From NCBI RefSeq assembly GCF_910592395.1, contig NC_088310.1:21833501-21897500 (forward strand): a DNA stretch of 64,000 bases. Direction: 5' to 3'. The notes beneath the pieces are model-generated. The model was not told where the DNA came from, searched no databases, and worked only from the letters and a program-made list of their open reading frames with translations. Origin of the DNA: Lineus longissimus (Eukaryota; Nemertea; Pilidiophora; Heteronemertea; Lineidae). The position numbers and the translations under genes are program-made. Shown here in pieces: positions 27,534-37,870 of this stretch (the stretch's first letter is position 1; the number at the start of each line of letters is the position of its first letter).

Positions 27534-30500
27534 TGGGCATGCCTTGGAGTGTTCATTACTCCATCCGCTTGGCTGAACCAAGTGCAATGGGCAATTTCAT
27601 GGGTTGAAATTTTGGCCCTGGGAAGTGAAGTATCATATTCATATAATTTAGATGTGTAGAGGGTAACCACTTTGCTTGGAGCAATTCAGTTGGGCTTAAC
27701 ATCTCTATCACGTGCTCTTAGTAACCAGGCTCTTCGGGTGCTTGTTCAAAGTATTCTCATTTATTGACAATAGGTAGTATGATCTTCGCTTTGAAAGGTC
27801 CAAAATATGAGTAGAGTGTTTGTACAAATTGTATTCTGTAAACAAAGTGGCCAAACATCAAAATATTGTTCTCCAGTGATGAATTTAGCATAGGCTGCAC
27901 CTGCAAGAACGGCACACTTCCCTTGTTTGAAATGGTATGGAAGAACTGCCCCATGTTAACTTCGAGAATCTTTACAAAATAGCAGTACATCCAGTTGCAG
28001 TGCGTTGAACTTTAACTGGTATGCTTGCTTAGCTCGCTTATGAAAAAAACCCTGGAAACTCGGCTAAGACATTTTCAATTGGGAAACACGGTGAAAGCAC
28101 CACGTAACTGAGAGGCTATTTCAGCAAAGCATTACTGGGCAGTAGGATGTCTGCAGTGACTTCCAGGCCACTCGCCGTGAAGCTATGGCAAAAGAAAGTA
28201 TGTTGAAAAAGAGAAACCAAATTGTGAGAGGAATGGGATCTTGGAATGATTGGAAAGCTGTGAGGGTACGGAAGAGCCTCGCCCGATGGGGCAAGGTGTT
28301 GAGGTTGGGGTTAATGGACAGCAATGCGCCTCTGGGTAGACTGAGCCACTGTAGAGCAAGTTATCCAGGTAGATAGTCTGGATGGTGATGTTTTGTCTGT
28401 AACCTGACCTAATCGGCATTCTTTCTGAGCAAGGCTTCTCACCTGACTTGATGGGTAACAGGGCACTAGAGTTTTTAATGACTTTTAGCCTGCCGACTGT
28501 TCACCTGTGCAGACTGCCTTGTTTCGGATCACCCTGTATGCACACATAAAGCAATATGACCAGATGAAGGTATGTTAAACAGCCGAAACCTAGTTATTTT
28601 TTGTAAACATTTGTTGGTTTGCACTGATGACGTACTTGAGTAAAGGGGGCACATCACCAACCTAGATATTTGTAACTTAACTAAGTATGTAAATGTATCT
28701 GTAAACCTGGCTATGTATTTTTGACCTGCTAGACATCTCTGTTTACAAAGGTATAAATAGACGCAAAGCGCAGTTGCCAGTGGGAAAAAAAATAGATAAG
28801 AGAACTACAAAATGACCAGAGAAGGTTGTGGGAAAAGAACGTTGTTCTTTACAAGTTACCAGTTTATTGACATCAATCAAACCTATTGTTATTATCATCT
28901 ATGTCCAACGACCACAATAAAATCACCCTAAATAAATTGATGATGCCTTCGAGGAGGTATAGATGTGTGTATCTTTGTAACTTCAGGAGAGGCCAGTTTA
29001 AATAGTCCAACATGCTGGTCAAGCTTCTTGGCTGAACACCAACAATCTTATATCATAAATTGACTATCTTGGTCCTAACACTCTGTGTGGTGACTATACA
29101 GTAAACCACCAGCATCTTCCTGTCACTTCTCACACCCTTGACCAGTTACATCAGCTGTCCAACAGAGCTGCCCAAGGGCTATTATCTACAGGCAAATAGC
29201 AGAACAAATAATTTGATGGAGATCTCGTCATTGACCACCTCTTATCGCATTATGTGGCAACACTCCTACCACTTATCATTGGTCAACGATTACAACTGGC
29301 TATTGAAAGCTACCTAATGACCACACCTTATCCAAGTTAAACACGATAATGGCCGTGTGATGACAATCTGTTTCCAGTCTCTCACCCCCTTCAAAGGATT
29401 GATTGAAGACGATGCTGCTTAGTCAAACAATGACCAGTGATAATGTGGACATGCTTGAGTGGCGCTTGACACCATTGCCACGCTTAATGGATGGAAACAC
29501 CATCCAACTGAGTGACCGGGAGGCTTAAGTCATCAGTCAACCACTGGTTGGTCATTCTCGACTTATCGAATTGAGATGAGTATTTTTTGTCATCTTTAGC
29601 AATGGGTCAATTCCTTCTTATGTAATCGAATCCCTCCCCGTCATCATAAAAAAAAGGAGCAGATCATCTCTAAGAAATATATTTTTCTCTTCCAAATTAT
29701 TTCCATTCCAGCAGTGTGCAGCACCAAACTGATATTCATAAATATATTGTTTTGAGAAATATATGAAAAACAATGTTTCAGTAGGGGGTGAGATTGGCTG
29801 TACGGAATTTCATCTTCATCTCCACCATAAAGTAACTGGTCACCCAATGTGTCGACAGAAACAGCTTGGCCAACAAGACCTTAGAACCTGACCACTCCAA
29901 ATTGAATCAACGGGTACAGGCAAATTTAATTATCCATAAATGAAGTGTGGTTACAATATTCTTGTGTGAACTGACTGGACATTGGTGGCTCCTCGCCTCA
30001 TTTGACGGGACTGATTAGATTGGTGGACTCCTTCCACAACCAAGGTCATGTGTGGCTAAAGCTAGATTATTAATGAATCTTATTAGGCCTGCTAGCAATA
30101 CACAAACTGAATCTCGATGTTAATCATCTTTACATGACCAGCACATCCGTTTCTGCCAGTGTTAGGGGAGACTGGAAATAACAGCAAAATAATAACCCCA
30201 GGAAGATTCTAGTGGCGACTGAATGGCAAATCCAATATGATTCTGGATAAGCCATAAACAATGGTAAATTGAGCGGATTTCTTTGGCAGATGCATGCTGC
30301 ATGGTGTATCTACACGAGTAAAAATCATTTAGCGGAGGGATCTGATTACTGACCCTCAAATTTCAGCTTGTAGTAATGACGATGTAGGGTCTTGATCCAT
30401 TGCCTTTATCACAGCAACGGCTTGATTTCATCAAACCAGATTTTTTTAAAAATAACGTTTTCTGTTCAATCAGTGTTCACTTCATGCTTAGTTGACCAAA

Positions 30501-33307
30501 AAGACATTCATTGTTTTGTATACACATTACAAGCAGTGAACATTAGTTGAATTTTCTTTGGCTAGGATAGCGGTCATGGTAACTTGAACCATAAAGACAG
30601 CTAGCCAAGACTGCAAAGAGGAGATCTTGCCAAGACAAAGCCCCAGGTAAAAAAAAAACATTATCAGGAACACATGTTGGATAGTTCTTTGTGAATGGGA
30701 AATTTCAGATGACGAGGGAAAAAAGGTGACAAGAATGTGGTGTGGCTGATCCTGCTTACAGCTGCTGTCGGCTACAGCCAATTATCAGCTGACCAACAGG
30801 AAGGATGCTGATTTGTAACACTAATGGTGCATGGAAACAGGCAAAAAATGCTAAATTCAATTAAACAATGGCTTACATTGCCGTTTTGTTTCATTTGAAG
30901 TAAGTTGATTTAAACGTTATGGCCAGAATTTGGGGCAATTCGTCAAGGGAACTTGTCCTGCAAGGTAATTAGCCACACAAGCACGTTTTTGTTCTTCAAC
31001 CTTTTTCTAATATTGTTGGTCTGGGTTACTTTGCAAAAGTAATGCCTCTCCTGATGTCTTATTTGTACTCAATGGAGACAATTCGGTGGGAGTAGCGATA
31101 TCCATGCATCAAACAGTCGTACACACTTACCTATAATTTTCATCCAATATAGAATTAATATGAAAAGAAAAAGAAGAAATGAAGCACATTAGTGAAGAGT
31201 TGTTTACAGTAAATAATTTCTAAAGACCATGTCAAATGTTGACATCATGGTCACTCACTTGACCAACACAATTGAAGGATTCATTTAAGATATTCAGTGC
31301 AATTGAAAAGGCCAATCTCGGAAAAGAATTGCGATGCTTTACTGTAATCTCACATATCCCATGTTATTTTTTAGGTTTGAATTTCGCCAAACTAAAGTTA
31401 TCAAATATTTATAAAACCAAAGTCTGCAGTTCACTTTGTGGCTTCTGCCAAGGACAAGAAGTAGTCAAACATGGCAGACTGCTCCGGAAATGGCTGCTAT
31501 GTTAAAACATGTACCTTCAAGTTGCTTGATAAATGAAGCTCGGTAATGACCAGTCTCACTTTTTACTAGACCAAGTGTTGCTTTTTCTTTAGCCAGTTAC
31601 CTATCTGCAGTGTATGCCACTGGGCTAGAAGCATGGAGAGCAGAACTTGGTTCGTTAAAAAACGCTTTAGGTATGCTTTGGTCTAGCAGTGATACAGAAC
31701 ATGAACCAAGTTATTTTTTATTCAGAAGTCATAGCTTTAGAATGATAGATTATGGGGTATATTGCATGTTGTGGGCCATAGGTGCTTCCTAAGGTGAGCT
31801 GAATTAGAGTTCTAAAATAAAGATAGGAGTCCAGAGTTGCATTTGAACACCACAGCAACAGCCTTCAATAACGGAACAACACAGTGCCCGTTTCCCAGAG
31901 GATGGGTGAAGTTTCACCTAAGCCAGCGAGATGAGAAATATTTTTCATTATTCAAATGCAATGAGACAAAAAAGAAGTAGTAATACCATGAGAGGTCTCA
32001 AGGTGGATACCAATCTAACGAAATGAGGAAGTAGCTGAACCACTGGTCTATACTCATCTTTAGAACATCTTTCAGTTCACAGATCTTGTTGGCACCTTTT
32101 GAATAATGAGCTTGAAAGTCTCGTTATCAGAACAATATCATAACAATAGATACGTTAATTGTTATCAAGGAAATAGGGATGTCAAGTTCTACGAAGTATT
32201 TCCAGCCAAGCTCACTTACTGTACGGTCTGGTGTCGCTATCGGGGTTTAGTAGCCGACAATGTCCAGAGGACCACTGCGGCGAGACTCATTTGTTTTAAA
32301 TAAGTTATTAAAAGCTGACTTTTACAATAGACTTCAAATAAAACATGCGTACAACAGTTTATGAATAATTCCGTTTAAACAAATTGATTTGGCCATATTG
32401 CACATCTAGCCAAGTTAAACATGTTAAATGATGGCGATAACGAGTGTAGTGTACAATAATAATCGCAATTTCAGTACGTTGCTGTCACTACTTCCGAGTA
32501 AAATCTTGTACAAATCACAGACTCGCCCACTGCAACAAAAGTGATTATCATTAACAAAGTATTTTAACAAATTAACTGTCTTATTGTGAACTAAATATCA
32601 CTAACTGTACTTACTGGGTGGTCATACAAGTCTAACCGTCTAAACCCCCAAAGTTAGGCATAGATAATATTTAGTTTAGTTTAAAATGGAATCATACAAC
32701 AATTGTCCTGTTCAGGTCACTGTTGGCCATTACAGCCAAACAACAGTAAGTAGCATGGTTTGATATACGCATTTCAGTTCTATCTGAATAAGACATGGAC
32801 AGACCCATTCTAGGCTAACCATACATACATCCCTATTATAATACCACAGACAGCAGATGACCTATGACAATCAGAGGGCAGACTATTTCAAAACGGTTAT
32901 GAAAAGATCTCAAATCATATGCCAAGGAAAAAAAGTTCACTATTCAGAGCCATGGTTTCCCACAACACAACTCCTCGACATAATGGAGAGGTCACTGGAA
33001 CCAGCTCTAAAGGTCAATGGTAACCACCGACCTTAAATACTCTATTCAAAGTTGGGAGTTATGAAAATCAGGCCATATCAATCTTGCACTGTGCAGGTGG
33101 CCATGCACAGAGAATGGTCATTTTTTATGATATTTTTAGGGCACATACATATTAGTAGGTCTCAGGACAATAATGCCTAGGCCTGGGCAAGTTTCGGGGC
33201 TTGGTCATTGGTATTTATGAATACTGTGCAGGCACGCCACGCTCAAACGCTTGTAAGCAGTCTTTTTTTCGTCCAACTGACGATTACGGCCTGAATGTAG
33301 AAAACCT
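27534..33307. other. Non-coding stretch rich in TGACC/GGTCA words
   Basis: No gene is seen. The pentamer TGACC or its complement GGTCA occurs about 12 times between 28,501 and 29,610, several times more often than base composition predicts. Examples are near 28,556, 28,722, 28,812, 29,139, 29,231, 29,317, 29,430 and 29,513. The words are not arranged in a fixed-period array. Short frames at 28,121-28,419 and 30,527-30,781 have no recognisable features. Confidence 0.4.
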
Positions 33308-33310
33308 TTA

Positions 33311-33385
33311 AGCTCTGTACACACTGACAACATTTTGGGAAACATGTTGGCCAACATGTTGTCCAGGTGCGATGTTATCGAAAAT
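33311..33385 (+). repeat. Left terminal inverted repeat of the Harbinger element
   Basis: A 75-bp arm identical in reverse complement to 34,006-34,080. It contains the palindrome AACATGTTGG/CCAACATGTT. Just inside it, 33,383-33,402 is an inverted near-copy of the terminus, so the left end can fold on itself as well as pair with the right end. Confidence 0.92.
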
Positions 33386-33567
33386 GTTGGCAGTGTGTAC
33401 AGTTCGGAAACATTCGGTAACATGTTGGCCAAATGTTGCTCAAATGTTGTCGAAATAATACAAAATCAATTTTGTTGCCGAGATGCTAATGATGTTGTCG
33501 AGTTTTATCCAATCAGAAATAGGCCACAAATCACATGATCTACCTTAAGCCATGTGATGTAGTCAAA

Positions 33568-33723
33568 ATGGCAGCCTCAAGCAAGGAATGGTTACTGAGT
33601 GAAGTTGAACAACTTATTGCAGTATGAGAAAGTTGTGCCTGTTTATGGGATGTAACATCCAGGGAATATAAAGACAAGAACAAAAAGAAAGCTGCTATTC
33701 TAGAAATAGCTACAAAATTTGCC
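33568..33723 (+). pseudogene. Truncated MADF/Myb-like (Harbinger second protein) gene fragment
   Basis: From the ATG at 33,568 the frame reads MAASSKEWLLSEVEQLIAV and hits TGA at 33,625-33,627. The same frame then continues with CLWDV, REYKDKNKKKAA and EIATKF. A tryptophan near the start, E-V-E-Q-L-I, then L-W-D-V, Y-K-D and a K-rich stretch ending in A..EIA is the signature of the first half of a MADF or Myb/SANT-like DNA-binding domain. In autonomous Harbingers this protein binds the transposon ends and helps import the transposase. The fragment stops at the internal deletion junction, so the rest of the domain is missing. With the premature stop, it cannot encode a working protein. Confidence 0.72.
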
Positions 33724-33852
33724 CCATGCTGGTGTCTCATATAAATCCATGGTCTTGTCCACACTCGTTTCTCGGCTGTTATAAAACGCGGATTTTCTCA
33801 TCTTTACGTCTTCTTCGCCGTCTTTCAATCAGGATACGTAAAATTATGGCAG
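33720..33852 (-). pseudogene. Truncated N-terminus of a Harbinger transposase
   Basis: Read on the minus strand from about 33,852, the frame gives an isoleucine/leucine-rich lead, then ERRRRRRKDEK. After a one-step frame change near 33,780 it gives EKRVWTRPWIYMRHQHGA. An arginine-rich N-terminus followed by W-x-R-P-W and a G-A is typical of animal HARBI1-like/Harbinger transposases before their DDE catalytic domain. The whole catalytic domain is gone. The fragment points at the plus-strand MADF remnant and meets it at about 33,720, showing that one deletion removed the 3' parts of both convergent genes. The frame break and the truncation make it non-functional. Confidence 0.62.
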
Positions 33853-34005
33853 AGCCACCGACAATACATCTTCTTTTCTTGGAATCTTCGATTGTTTATG
33901 AATTTCCCTCAAAAATATTCCCTCAAAAATCCTCATTTCTCGGAAACATTCGACAACAAGTTGCCCAACATGTTGTCGAATGTTGTCATGTGTATACAGG
34001 GCAAA

Positions 34006-34080
34006 ATTTTCGATAACATCGCACCTGGACAACATGTTGGCCAACATGTTTCCCAAAATGTTGTCAGTGTGTACAGAGCT
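34006..34080 (-). repeat. Right terminal inverted repeat of the Harbinger element
   Basis: A 75-bp arm, a perfect reverse complement of the left arm. An internal near-copy of the terminus at about 33,980-33,999 lies in direct orientation to this end, unlike the inverted copy next to the left end, so the two subterminal regions are asymmetric. Confidence 0.92.
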
Positions 34081-34083
34081 TTA

Positions 34084-34659
34084 TGCTCGTGAACAAAAGT
34101 CACGCCAAGCCAATGCCAGCGTGAAGCACCGATGTACCCGTCGCCCCATGACCACCGCTGTGACTTACGCCAGAATAACAGTCTTTCCATACTTGTACAC
34201 CTCAATGTTCAATAGGTCCCAGCATGTCACTTTGACCAAATTGCGGACATGATAGCTACTTTTTAATTGAAATATAGTCTAAAGATTTGGTAGAATCAAA
34301 GGATGTCTGGGTCGCTCAAGAAATCACAATTAACAGTCGACAACAATAACTCAATATACCTGTCTACTGATTCTAATGTGAGAAGGAAATAAACGTGAAA
34401 TGAAAAGGTCGATATCTGTGCAATAAAATCAAAACTGGACTACAGGTCCCTAGTGTAAATTAGTCACAGGTCAGACACGTCAGAGCATTCTTCCTTTGGC
34501 AACAGAGTAACATTGGTGTAAACACGTACAAATTAACATATTAAACTTCAGCAAAGGTCTTAAATTCCATGTCGGGTCCTAAAAATTGCATGAGAGATGA
34601 TAATTATTTGATATCATTTTAAACCAGAGAAGATTCTTATAAGGTTCTTATTCAAGAAT
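34084..34659. other. Non-coding stretch, nothing recognised
   Basis: Right flank of the Harbinger insertion. A short frame crosses the element boundary, but it derives from the terminal repeat and is not a gene. Confidence 0.4.
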
Positions 34660-34759
34660 ATCTTAATCAGTTTCGTGTACTTGTATATGTACATTTGTTA
34701 CAAGATTCTTGCTGATAATCTTCGTGTATCTAATGTAAATGCACGAAACTAAATAAGAT
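34660..34759. repeat. Imperfect inverted repeat, 18-bp arms
   Basis: ATCTTAATCAGTTTCGTG at 34,660-34,677 pairs with the reverse complement of 34,742-34,759 at 16 of 18 positions, around a 64-nt loop. Additional AGATTCTT/AATCTTCG words inside suggest a decayed fold-back element. No target duplication was made out. Confidence 0.4.
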
Positions 34760-37261
34760 CTTAACGAAGAATCGTGTCTGGATTTTCGACTTAGGATGAC
34801 TTTAATATGACCCTGTAATTTCTCCAATCCACTTCAGTCCAAAAATCCACACCCTAATGGTGCAATAAATCATATAGAATGAAGCCAAGGATCCCTAAAA
34901 CCGTAAAATATGACAAGTGCGAAAAATCGCCATCAAGAAAAATGCAAGTAAACAGCCATATCCATTTAAATTGATTTTGATCCGTAAATTCTCCTAGCTT
35001 TCTGACTGACTTCGCCTTGGCAGCTTCTTATGCGCTGGAAAGAATTGACCCAACACATAAATCTCAGCTAATAGCATCAAGTCCATGCTGCATATTGGTA
35101 CAAAGATATCCGACCGCGAACGGCTACGAGAATGGCTTCATTGATGTAGCCGTGGCTCAAATTTCTTTGACAATTTTACGACCATGTTAACCAGATGGTA
35201 ACGAGAAAAGAACGCTGCTAATAGCGCCTTGATGCTTTCAGTATCTTATCTAATTGAATGAATTACTAAGTATTTGCTGTGATATTCCTGTTTAATTAGG
35301 AACTACTGCGTTAGACAGAAAACTGTGAGGCACATGACGTTTTGATGATGCCTGCTTATCATAACTTCTGTATAAACAAGCTGTTAACTGTTGGATCATC
35401 GACAGACAACAATCTAGGATTCGTTCAATGTTTGCTGATATCAAAACTAGGAAGTCAGGGTCAATAACTTTTCAATGAATATCCATCGAATAAAAGTGAA
35501 TGCTCCTCTAGTTGTTTAATTTTTGTAACCCTTAAAACGAAAAAGTAGGCCCATGTTACCTGAAACAACTACACTACAAATACCTCCATTTTCCTGTAGA
35601 ATCCATCTAAAAACTGCTACAGGGTTTCTTGTCACTGCATTCCACTAAGAAATATATTGTAAACTTTCACAGATAAATCCCAGTCCCGAGTATCCCTCAT
35701 CTCCTTCGGGGGAACCAGTGGAAATGCTGTCAAAACCAAGGGCACTAATCATGTGAACTGAACTGTCACAGCCTCAGCCATCAGCCGGGTAAGCTGACAC
35801 CCTCGGGCTGACAACATGGTGGAAAATGACCAAACGCTCACTTTATCAATCCATAGCATTTAGCTGTTAATTGATACGGGACTCGATCTGTGGAAGACAA
35901 TCCCTTCTGGCCAGTGGATTCGGCTATGGCCACTTGCTGGCCATAGCTACTGCCCGCTGACCATTGTCTCGGGCTGCAGCATCACCATAATCATCATCTG
36001 CCGATCGTGATGGACCACAGGATTTAGTGCATACAGAATAGGCAGATGCGCTTCGGCTAATCTAGGGCAATGAATACGGAAGCATTTTCTGAGCATCGGT
36101 AGTGTACCAGATATCACAATGCATCCCAAATCAAAGCTGGCAAGAAAAAACATGTTTTATTGAGAAATGAACAGCCCAATCTTATTAACCATTATGATAT
36201 GTTATCGGTCGCAGTGAAGATTCTTAAAGTTTTTTTTTTCAAATTCATTTCTGATTTTGCTAAATTAGAAACGGAGATTTGTTTCAAACGTGTTTTCCAA
36301 TGACCTTTATTCAAAGAATTTGGGTGAAAGGAAATGGACCAAGTATAGGTATGCCTCCGAGCTGGATTAATCATTCGAATCTTTTAGCCATGTGATATGA
36401 AGAAACGCTACTTCTCAAATAAGTTTGGAAGAATTTAAATGGACTTAGTGTTTGATCACTCAGGTTCCCACACACTCATCACCAAGCAAGCTTTGGTACA
36501 GGAAATGTGAGATTTGCCAAATCAAATGTTTTCCGTTAATTTATCAAGGTTTTGCTTGTTACTGACCAATACTGCTTGAGTGAATGAGATCCGAACCACA
36601 ATGATATGGACACAAGGGGACAATAGCGACTACATTATGATATTTAATGGGTCAGTTGGGTCCGACCAGAGCGATTCAGGCCGCAGAACAATACCCTGAT
36701 ATGCAGCATCTTGATTGGACGTATGGGGGAGTGCCATTCATTAAGGATAAGTATGATGACCCACTGGTCAGTTGGCTAGAGCTTAGCAACTGCGGGAGGT
36801 GTGGACAACATCATCCTGTGATTGTGTTTTGGGATTATGATGTCCAGAGTCCACCCTCAGCTGCCCCAGGGTCACCTTTCCGTATGTCTGGGGTCAGGCT
36901 GGACAATGAGTGCCCTTAGATGTTTCGGGAAGTGAAATTGTTCCCACTGGAACGATTGCTTTGACTGAATTTCTTTACACCAAAGAGGTACATGTAGGAA
37001 AGCATTCTGAATGACCTCACAGAAAGATAATATATTCAATATGCCTAAAAACTAAAACAATATTTGCTTGTCTGCAAGGTTGCATTTATCTGATAGTTGT
37101 TGCAGCATAAACAGAAAGACTTCTGCAGCCAACAATATGATGCACACTTGGCTATTATAGGTAATTTATCCCACCTCGAAAACCTACACTAAACGATGGA
37201 ATTTTTATTTGAGGGATGTATACAACTAAGAGCAGTTTTATTGAAGCAGGTTTTTTGAAGC
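34760..37261. other. Non-coding stretch, unassigned frames
   Basis: Frames at 35,947-36,153 (minus) and 36,647-36,919 (plus, 90 codons) look locally protein-like. They have no recognised domain, splice partner or conserved motif and are not called as genes. Confidence 0.4.
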
Positions 37262-37336
37262 AGGTTTATTGTCGAATAGGCAAAATTGCCCATTGGTTCT
37301 GTTCGAAAGATACAAGCTTCAATATTTCTAACTCTG
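37262..37336 (+). repeat. Copy A of a 75-bp direct repeat pair
   Basis: Matches 37,794-37,870 at roughly 85-90% of positions by eye. The shared words are GTCGAATAGGCAAA, CTGTTCGAAAGAT and CAAGCTTCAATATTTCT. The centre is the near-palindrome GGCAAAATTGCC. It lies about 530 bp from copy B in the same orientation. Upstream of copy A is a short doubled word (GAAGCAGGTTT). Origin unknown: possibly two remnants of one dispersed repeat or an old duplication. Confidence 0.75.
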
Positions 37337-37793
37337 CATTTTACGGCCATCGAACGACCACATCTGAATATCCAGTCATGATAGTAAGTCAGGGCATGGA
37401 GGTACAGTAGTATTCTCAGACCATGTCTGAAAAGTTAGAATAATAATGCTCAAGGCTTGTAGGGGAGAAGATGTGCCACAGAGGGGTTAGTTGAAGAGAT
37501 GTAAGGGTCATGACATGAACAAGGAAGGGTACCAGCAAAGGACCATCCCTGCTAAAGCAAACATTAACCTGAGGGACAAAAAGAGTGGAAAATGGAAAAG
37601 GGGGAAAATCCATTTAGTTATCGGGTGGGTCTTATCAGGTCTTATCTTCTACTATATCACCGGTAGCATACTTGGACAATGATGGTAAATCCATAACCAC
37701 AATAATCAATTTTCCTGTTGATATTACAGGGGCAATGGTTCATCGGGATGAGACCAACATTTTTAGGATGTCCAATTCGTCTCCGAAAAAAGG

Positions 37794-37870
37794 AGGTTTG
37801 CTGTCGAATAGGCAAATTTGCCCAATAGGGTCTGTTCGAAAGATGCAAGCTTCAATATTTCTGACACTCG
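37794..37870 (+). repeat. Copy B of a 75-bp direct repeat pair
   Basis: Partner of 37,262-37,336. Its centre GGCAAATTTGCC is a perfect 12-bp palindrome. The sequence between the two copies has no gene that can be supported. Confidence 0.75.

Larger units (their letters stand above)
33308..34083. mobile_element. PIF/Harbinger-type non-autonomous DNA transposon with TTA target duplication
   Basis: The element proper is 33,311-34,080 (770 bp). Its terminal inverted repeats, 33,311-33,385 and 34,006-34,080, begin AGCTCTGTACACACTGACAA and match at all 75 positions. They are flanked by a 3-bp direct repeat TTA at 33,308-33,310 and 34,081-34,083. Harbinger transposases target TWA and leave 3-bp duplications, so this fits that superfamily. 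The interior supports the call: it holds a MADF/Myb-like gene fragment on the plus strand and a Harbinger transposase N-terminus on the minus strand, the two genes carried by autonomous animal Harbingers. It therefore looks like an internal-deletion derivative that needs a transposase supplied in trans. The perfect repeats imply recent mobility or gene conversion. Each repeat contains a perfect 20-bp palindrome (33,341-33,360 and 34,031-34,050). Confidence 0.9.

Noticed and set aside
33205-34252. Several 66-96-codon frames at the Harbinger element ends
   Set aside because: They translate the terminal inverted repeats (recurring NMLANML-type strings) and are not genes.
35947-36153. Minus-strand frame containing PILYALNPVV, resembling a receptor seventh helix
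   Set aside because: The surrounding residues do not follow the receptor pattern, and no other helices are encoded nearby.
36647-36919. 90-codon plus-strand frame
   Set aside because: No domain or splice evidence. The repeated GACC/GGTC words here reflect the local compositional bias.
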